Source: JBKPNX01 sp046732855
GTDB taxonomy: Bacteria; Pseudomonadota; Alphaproteobacteria; Geminicoccales; Geminicoccaceae
Reading direction: 5' to 3'
DNA length: 14,958 bases
NCBI GenBank assembly: GCA_046732855.1
Contig: JBKPNX010000280.1
Span: 1 to 14,958, forward strand
Part shown: piece after piece, positions 7,010 through 12,293 of the stretch
How the letters are laid out: each line of letters begins with the position of its first letter
Position numbering within the stretch: the first letter of the stretch is position 1
The notes under the pieces: generated by a model
The model's database searches: none
Seen by the model: the letters and a program-made list of their open reading frames with translations, nothing else
Told to the model about the DNA's origin: nothing
Position numbers and translations under genes: made by a program

Positions 7010-7879
7010 ATGTCGCTATCCGAGGCCGAGCGCGCCGCTCTCGATGCCCAATACAACCTGCGCGCCGCCGTGCCGGAACATCTCGCCTACTTTGCCAGCT
7101 ACGAGCGCGACAGCGCGGCGCTGCGCGCGCGCTGGCCCGGAAAGCTCGATCTGCCCTACGGTCCAACGCCACGCCAGGCGATCGACCTGTTCGTGCCACG
7201 GGGCGCCACCGCCGCGCCGATCCTGGCGTTCATCCACGGCGGCTACTGGCAGAGCCGCGATCGCAAGGACTTCTCCTTTGTCGCCGGCCCGTGGCTCGAG
7301 CGCGGAGTCGCGGTCGCGCTGCTCGGCTACGACCTCGCGCCGACCGTGCGCATGGATGCGATCGTCGCGCAGATACGCGCAGGTCTTGCCTGGCTCTACC
7401 GCCACGCATCAAATCACGGCTGCGACCCCACGCGGCTGCATGTCGCCGGTCATTCCGCAGGCGGCCATCTGGCCGCTATCACCCTGACGACCGACTGGGC
7501 AGGCTTCGGTCTGCCCGAAAACATGATCAAAGGCGTCTGCGCGATCAGCGGGGTATTCGACCTCGAGCCGATCCGCTTGTGCTATCTCAACGAGGTCGTC
7601 GGTCTCGATGCGGACGAGGCGCACCGCAACAGCCCGCTCCATCAACCGCTGCATGGCCGCTGCCCGGTGATCGTGGCCGTGGGCGAGCTGGAGACCAGGG
7701 CGTTCCACGAGCAGAGCAGGGCCTTTGCCGCGCGCCTCGAACGCCACGGCTGGCAATCTCGGCTGCTTGTGCAGCCGAGGGTCGACCATTTCGGCATCAT
7801 CTTGAGCATGGGCGACGCGCGCTCTCCCGTCGTGCAGGCGATGGCGCGTCAGATGGGACTGGACGGCGCGCCGACTTGA
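7010..7879 (+). CDS. Alpha/beta hydrolase, kynurenine-formamidase-like
   Basis: The 289-residue protein has the alpha/beta hydrolase fold of the arylformamidase (AFMID/KynB-like) branch, related to carboxylesterases. HGGYW at 76-80 forms the oxyanion hole and is the hallmark of this branch. The nucleophile elbow is GHSAGGH (147-153) with Ser149, and His260 in VDHFGI completes the triad. The acid is probably Glu228 in VGELET, where the animal enzymes carry Asp. There is no signal peptide or membrane helix, so it is cytoplasmic. The ATG at 7010 follows a GGAGGA about 14 nt upstream, a rather long spacing. No other tryptophan-degradation gene (kynurenine aminotransferase, kynureninase, TDO) is nearby, so N-formylkynurenine as substrate is only one possibility. 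General ester or amide hydrolysis is equally open. It is divergent from alg8 and not in that operon. Confidence 0.85.
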   Translation: MSLSEAERAALDAQYNLRAAVPEHLAYFASYERDSAALRARWPGKLDLPYGPTPRQAIDLFVPRGATAAPILAFIHGGYWQSRDRKDFSFVAGPWLERGVAVALLGYDLAPTVRMDAIVAQIRAGLAWLYRHASNHGCDPTRLHVAGHSAGGHLAAITLTTDWAGFGLPENMIKGVCAISGVFDLEPIRLCYLNEVVGLDADEAHRNSPLHQPLHGRCPVIVAVGELETRAFHEQSRAFAARLERHGWQSRLLVQPRVDHFGIILSMGDARSPVVQAMARQMGLDGAPT

Positions 7880-7968
7880 CCTGAGCGGCTCTTGATGGAA
7901 GTCATGCGCGACGAGACAGGGTCCCCGGCAAGTCCGGTCCCGGCAGCGGCGCGCGACGAGGAACCGCT

Positions 7969-8658
7969 ATGACCAACAACAAGCAAGTCCTGATCGTGGA
8001 TGACGACGACGCCCTGCGCGCCACGCTCGCGGAACAGCTGGAGCTGCACGAGGGCTTCGTGGCCTACCAGGCGGAGGACGGCGCTCGCGCTCTGGAGCTG
8101 GTCAAGCAGCACCATTTCGAATTCATTCTGATGGACGTGGGCCTGCCCGATACCGACGGCCGGGATCTGTGCCGCCTGATGCGCCGCCAGGGCATCAAGA
8201 CGCCGATCATCATGTTGACCGCGCATGACTCGGACGCGGATACCATCCTGGGTCTGGACAGCGGCGCCAACGACTACATACCCAAGCCGTTTCGTCTTGG
8301 CGTGCTGCTCGCGCGGCTGCGCGCCCAGCTGCGCCAGTTCGAATTGTCCGACGATGCGACCTTCCCGATCGGTCCTTACGCCTTCCGGCCGAGCGCCAAG
8401 ATGCTGGTCAACCCGGGCACCAGCCGCAAGATCCACCTGACCGAGAAGGAGACCGCGATTCTCAAGTACCTCTACCGGATGGGCGACCGGCCGGTGTCGC
8501 GCGAGGTGCTCCTCGACGAGGTATGGGGATACAATGCCGGCGTGACCACGCACACGCTGGAGACGCACATCTATCGGCTGCGCCAGAAGATCGAGCCCGA
8601 GCCGACCAACGCGCAAATCCTGATCACCGAGCCGGGCGGCTATCGGCTGGCGCGCTGA
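7969..8658 (+). CDS. OmpR-family response regulator
   Basis: This is a two-component transcription factor. The receiver domain (about 5-122) has the acidic pocket Asp11/Asp12, the phospho-acceptor Asp56 in LMDVGLPD, the switch Thr84 and Lys106 in PKPF. The winged-helix DNA-binding domain (about 132-228) has LTEKETAILKYL, VSREVLLDEVWGY, THTLETHIYRLRQKIE and the C-terminal TEPGGYRL hairpin. All phosphotransfer residues are intact. No histidine kinase gene lies in the window, so it is an orphan here and its target genes are unknown. The ATG at 7969 has GAGGA about 6 nt upstream. It ends 11 bp before the stop of the convergent xthA, with no room for a separate terminator for each gene. Confidence 0.93.
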   Translation: MTNNKQVLIVDDDDALRATLAEQLELHEGFVAYQAEDGARALELVKQHHFEFILMDVGLPDTDGRDLCRLMRRQGIKTPIIMLTAHDSDADTILGLDSGANDYIPKPFRLGVLLARLRAQLRQFELSDDATFPIGPYAFRPSAKMLVNPGTSRKIHLTEKETAILKYLYRMGDRPVSREVLLDEVWGYNAGVTTHTLETHIYRLRQKIEPEPTNAQILITEPGGYRLAR

Positions 8659-8669
8659 GCGGTCGGTCC

Positions 8670-9470
8670 TCATGCCGCGTCGAGGTCGATCGTCACCGGC
8701 ACGTGGTCCGATGGCTGTGGCCAGCCGCGCGCCGCGCGTGACACCTCCGCGCTGCGGAGGCGATCGGCCAGGCTCGGCGTGACCCAGATATGGTCCAGCC
8801 GGCGACCCTTGTCGGTCGCCTGCCAGTCGCGGCCAAGATAGCTCCACCAGGTGAACAGGCGCTGCGCAGGCGGGATGAAGCGGCGCACCGCATCGACCCA
8901 GCGATGTGCCGCCTGCAGGGCGGCCAAGGCGGCGACTTCGCCCGGCGTGTGCGTGACCACCTTGAGCAGCGCCCGGTGGTTCCAGACGTCCGTCGCAAGC
9001 GGCGCAATGTTCAGATCGCCGACGAGCACGGCGCGGCGCGCGGGATCGAAGGCGAACCCGGTGCGGAACCACTCGGTCAGCGCCGCCAGGAACTCCAGCT
9101 TGTGGGCGAACTTGGCGTTGATCTCGGGATCGGGGATGCGCCCGCCCGCCGGGACGTAGATGTTGTGCAGCTCGAGATCGCCGGGCAGCCGCACGCGCAG
9201 GTGGCGGCAGTCGTCCTTGCCGCACCAGGCGATCGGCGACGCATCCTCGAAGGGCAGCTTTGCGAACGTCGCCACCCCGTGATAGGCGGCCTGGCCGTGC
9301 AGCACGTGATGGCGAAACCCGAGCGCCTCCAGATCCGCTACCGGAAAGGCGTCGTTCCTGACCTTGGTCTCCTGCAGGCACAGCACGTCGGGGTTGAGCG
9401 CGCGCACCAGCCGCTCTAGCCCGGCGAGGCGCGGGCGCACCGAGTTGACGTTCCAGCTGGTGATCCGCAC
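8670..9470 (-). CDS. xthA: Exodeoxyribonuclease III (AP endonuclease)
   Basis: ExoIII cuts DNA at abasic sites and removes 3' blocking groups in base-excision repair. The 266-residue protein shows the complete metal-dependent exonuclease-endonuclease-phosphatase active site: Asn7 in SWNVNS, Glu34 in LQETK, Tyr105 in NIYVPAGG, Asp152/Asn154 in GDLNIAP, Asp226 in RLDHIWV, and Asp255/His256 in PSDHVPV. The start is GTG at 9470, giving the family N-terminus MRITSWNVNSVR. No clear ribosome-binding site precedes it, and a perfect hairpin lies only 2 nt upstream. It is convergent with the response regulator, and its promoter must lie in the 9471-9931 spacer. Confidence 0.95.
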   Translation of the reverse strand: MRITSWNVNSVRPRLAGLERLVRALNPDVLCLQETKVRNDAFPVADLEALGFRHHVLHGQAAYHGVATFAKLPFEDASPIAWCGKDDCRHLRVRLPGDLELHNIYVPAGGRIPDPEINAKFAHKLEFLAALTEWFRTGFAFDPARRAVLVGDLNIAPLATDVWNHRALLKVVTHTPGEVAALAALQAAHRWVDAVRRFIPPAQRLFTWWSYLGRDWQATDKGRRLDHIWVTPSLADRLRSAEVSRAARGWPQPSDHVPVTIDLDAA

Positions 9471-9472
9471 GG

Positions 9473-9487
9473 CTGAGCGCCGCTCAG
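9473..9487 (-). promoter_or_regulatory. Hairpin adjoining the xthA start codon
   Basis: CTGAGC-GCC-GCTCAG is a perfect 6-bp stem ending 2 nt before the xthA GTG, at the place where a ribosome-binding site would be expected. It could limit translation initiation. There is no sequence evidence beyond the palindrome itself. Confidence 0.25.
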
Positions 9488-9808
9488 GACGATCGCGGGC
9501 TGGAAACAGCGGCGCGCATGAGGCCCGGCATCCTCCAGCAGCAGTAATACGTCGTCAACGGGCTTGTCGAGACGACCGCGCGCCGGCAGACGACGCGGTC
9601 AAACCGGGGCTGGCGGGCGTGGCGGGTCCGTCGCGCGCGCTGATCACGGCCGCCTTGTGGCACATCACTGCAAGGCGATGCTATCGCGCCAGACTGCCCG
9701 GCATGCGTCTTGGACCCGCTGACCGTGCGATGATCGCGTGCGCGGATCTGACCAGCGGTCCCGCGAACTGCAGCCGGCTGGCCCTGCGGGGAATCCTCCT
9801 GGCGGACG

Positions 9809-9824
9809 TGTGAAGTAGTTCACA
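9809..9824 (+). promoter_or_regulatory. Putative CRP/cAMP-receptor binding site
   Basis: TGTGA-AGTAGT-TCACA matches the Crp core consensus TGTGA-N6-TCACA at all ten specified bases. Symmetry extends one base further on each side (GTGTGA / TCACAC). The centre is 9816.5. A -10-like TAGACT at 9847-9852 would put transcription start near 9858-9859, placing the site at about -42, the class II Crp activation position. It lies upstream of a nucleotide-cyclase gene, which makes a chance match less likely. Which Crp/Fnr-family protein would use it is not known from this window. Confidence 0.55.
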
Positions 9825-9901
9825 CCTGCCGGCGCGCACGGCTCGGTAGACTTGATGCAGAGGCCGGCTTCGCTTTGTGCGAGGAGAGAATGCCACCCGA
9901 T

Positions 9902-9917
9902 GAGGGCTGAAGCCCTC
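9902..9917 (+). promoter_or_regulatory. Leader hairpin before the cyclase start
   Basis: GAGGGC-TGAA-GCCCTC is a perfect 6-bp stem with a TGAA tetraloop. The GGAG ribosome-binding site follows directly (9918-9921), with the GTG start 10 nt further on. The stem may keep the site exposed or modulate it. Confidence 0.35.
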
Positions 9918-9931
9918 GGAGCTGATCGCCC

Positions 9932-12133
9932 GTGCGCCCGTTGGTCCGCACCAGCATGACCGGAGTGGTTGCCGCCTTGGTCGGCATCCTGGTCATGCCC
10001 TTTGGCCACGGCTTGGAGGAGCGCTTCGGGCTGAGCTGGCTCTTCTTGATGCGAGGGCAGGTGAGTGCGCCGGCCGATGCGGCTGTGGTCAGCCTCGATC
10101 GACGCTCGGCGGAGGAGCTGGGCTTGCCCGCGAAGCCGCGGGACTGGCCCCGGCGCGTGTTCGCCCATCTGATCGAGCGCCTGGTCGAGCTCAAGGCTTC
10201 GGTCGTGGTCCTTGATCTGGTCCTCGACCGACCGCGCGAGCCGGCGGACGATGCCGCGCTCGCGGCGGCGATCGCCGCTGCGAAGCGGGTCGTGCTCTTC
10301 GAATTTCTCGACGGCAACAATCGCCCGGTCGAATCGGGCGCCGCCCCAGCGGCCGTGCTCAACCGCGAACAGCTACGCGGGCCCTTGCCGGCGTTCGCCG
10401 AGGGCGCAGTGGGCTCGGCGTGGTTCCCCCTGCCCAAGATGCCGACGCAGTTCTGGACCTTCCGGGCCAATCCCGACGTCCGTCCGACCCTGCCGGTCGT
10501 GGCCGTGCAACGTTACTCGCTCGCCGCATATCCGGAGTGGCGCGCTCTTCTGAGCGAAGCCGGAATGCTCGGCGCAGATGCACTGCCCGCGGACCGGAGC
10601 GCACTCGAGGGGGCAGAGTCTCTGCAGCAGCTGATCCTGGCGGTGCGCGACGCTTTTCTGGCCGATTCCGGCTTGGCCGAGCGCGCGTCGACACTGCTCG
10701 AGGCAAAGCCGCTTCCGGACGTGGAGCGGCGGCGGCTGCGCGCCTTGATCACGCTCTATAGCGGCCCGGACAGTCGCTATCTCAACTTTTACGGGCCGCC
10801 CGGCTCGGTGCTGACGGTGCCGGCTTATCAGGTATTCGGTGACACCGCCGCGGCATCCGAGGCGCTCGCCGGCCGGGTCGTGTTCGTCGGCCTGTCCGAC
10901 CTCCACAATTCGCACGAGGATGATTTCCCGACGGTGTTCTCGCGTTCGGACGGGGTCGACATCGCCGGCGTCGAAATCGCTGCGACCGCGTTCGCCAACC
11001 TGCTCGACGACCGTCTTGTTCAGCCCGCCGCGCTCTGGACCGAGCTGGCCTGGCTCGGCTTGTTCGGCTGCGTCATCGGTCTGATCGCCCGGCTGTTGCC
11101 GGCGGCGGTTGCCGTTCCCGCCGCGCTGCTGACCGCGATTCTCCTCTACTCCGGCGCCTATATCGCGTTCACGCGGGACCAGCTGTGGCTGCCGGTCAGC
11201 ATTCCGCTGCTGATCCAGCTGCCGCTGGGCATGTTCATGGGCCTGCTGCTGCAATACCGCGACGCGCGGCGTGCCAGGGCGAATATCAGTCGCGGCATGC
11301 AGTACTACCTGCCGGACAAGATCGCGCGCGGTTTCGCCGAAGCTCCGGTCGATCCGAGCACGCTCAAGGAGCACGTTTTTGCCGTGTGCATGGTGACCGA
11401 CGCGTCGCGCTTCACGACCTTGGCCGAGGTCATGACGCCGAAGGAGCTGAGCGCGGTTCTCGACCAGTACTTCGCCATCCTGTTCGGTTTGGTCGAGCGG
11501 CATGGCGGGCTCGTCACCGACGTGGTCGGTGACGGCACCACTTCGGTCTGGACCACGCCCCGGCCCGAACGAACGGCGCGCCTGAACGCGTGTCGCGCCG
11601 CGCTCGAGATCAGCCGCGCGATCGATGCCTTCAATCAGCACAACCACCCCCGCACGATGCCGACGCGGATCGGTCTGAATGCCGGTTGGGCGATGGTCGG
11701 CAATGTCGGCGGCAGCGGGCGCTACGTCTACAGCGTGGTCGGCGACTGCGTGAACACTGCCTCCCGCCTCGAGAGCCTGAACAAGCAACTGGGCACCCGG
11801 ATCATCGCCGCCGGCGCCCTGGTCGAAGATCTCGACGAGATCGTCAGCCGTCCGCTCGGCCAGTTCCAGCTGTGCGGCAAAGGCGAGGCGATGCAGCTGG
11901 TCGAGCTGGTCGGCATTGCTGGCGAGGCAGAACGCGCCGGGCCGCCGCAGTTCGCAGCGGCGCTCGCCGCGTTCGAGCAAGGTCGCTGGCGCGAGGCGGG
12001 CGGGCATTTCGCCAGGGTTCTGGCGAGCGATCCCGGCGACGGGCCCGCGCGCTTCTATCAGACCCGGTGCGAGCGATACCTGACCGGCGTGCCGCCCGCG
12101 GTCGCAGGCGTGATCCAGCTGGAGCAGAAATAG
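9932..12133 (+). CDS. CHASE2-domain class III adenylate/guanylate cyclase
   Basis: This 733-residue membrane sensor makes a cyclic nucleotide in response to a periplasmic signal. It has an N-terminal helix (about 10-24), a periplasmic CHASE2 domain (about 35-360), three closely spaced helices (about 370-388, 391-411, 418-440), and a cytoplasmic class III catalytic domain (about 480-660). A short TPR-like tail follows (about 671-712, FEQGRWREAGGHF). The metal-binding Asp490 (MVTDASRFT) and Asp534 (VVGDG), and the transition-state Asn608 and Arg612 (VNTASR), are present. At the two purine-selecting positions it has Asp530 where Lys is usual, and Ser601, which fits class IIIb. Activity is therefore likely but its nucleotide is uncertain. 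The start is GTG at 9932 with GGAG 10 nt upstream; an in-frame stop lies just before. An ATG at 9956 is the alternative. A Crp-type site lies upstream and a FecR gene downstream. Confidence 0.92.
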   Translation: MRPLVRTSMTGVVAALVGILVMPFGHGLEERFGLSWLFLMRGQVSAPADAAVVSLDRRSAEELGLPAKPRDWPRRVFAHLIERLVELKASVVVLDLVLDRPREPADDAALAAAIAAAKRVVLFEFLDGNNRPVESGAAPAAVLNREQLRGPLPAFAEGAVGSAWFPLPKMPTQFWTFRANPDVRPTLPVVAVQRYSLAAYPEWRALLSEAGMLGADALPADRSALEGAESLQQLILAVRDAFLADSGLAERASTLLEAKPLPDVERRRLRALITLYSGPDSRYLNFYGPPGSVLTVPAYQVFGDTAAASEALAGRVVFVGLSDLHNSHEDDFPTVFSRSDGVDIAGVEIAATAFANLLDDRLVQPAALWTELAWLGLFGCVIGLIARLLPAAVAVPAALLTAILLYSGAYIAFTRDQLWLPVSIPLLIQLPLGMFMGLLLQYRDARRARANISRGMQYYLPDKIARGFAEAPVDPSTLKEHVFAVCMVTDASRFTTLAEVMTPKELSAVLDQYFAILFGLVERHGGLVTDVVGDGTTSVWTTPRPERTARLNACRAALEISRAIDAFNQHNHPRTMPTRIGLNAGWAMVGNVGGSGRYVYSVVGDCVNTASRLESLNKQLGTRIIAAGALVEDLDEIVSRPLGQFQLCGKGEAMQLVELVGIAGEAERAGPPQFAAALAAFEQGRWREAGGHFARVLASDPGDGPARFYQTRCERYLTGVPPAVAGVIQLEQK

Positions 12134-12293
12134 AAGCTGAGGCCGCGAAAGAACTGGTGTCAATTACAACCTTTGATGGATTTTCATCGTTGCGAGAAAT
12201 GCCGTTGTATGACAACTCAATCTATGTTACTCGAACGTCTGCGTAATTTGCGATTCCAAGCGCGAAAGCATCAGGGGCTTTCGACGACCTGGC

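Larger units (their letters stand above)
9471..9931. other. Regulatory spacer between xthA and the cyclase gene
   Basis: This 461-bp stretch holds no credible gene. The left part, up to about 9780, is featureless GC-rich DNA apart from a hairpin next to the xthA start, and must contain the xthA promoter. The right part is organised: a CRP-type palindrome at 9809-9824, a -10-like TAGACT at 9847-9852, a leader hairpin at 9902-9917, and a GGAG ribosome-binding site at 9918-9921 serving the GTG at 9932. I compared the leader with common riboswitch patterns from memory and saw no match. Confidence 0.5.

Noticed and set aside
7849..9381. 510-codon open frame on the minus strand spanning the response regulator and xthA
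   Set aside because: It crosses two well-defined genes in the wrong frame and shows no domain of its own.
9658..9672. Possible sigma-54 promoter (TGGCAC ... TGC)
   Set aside because: The GG and GC elements are 9 bp apart instead of the required 10, and there is no enhancer-binding protein nearby.
10373..12163. 596-codon open frame on the minus strand
   Set aside because: Antisense shadow of the CHASE2 cyclase, whose catalytic motifs are unmistakable on the plus strand.
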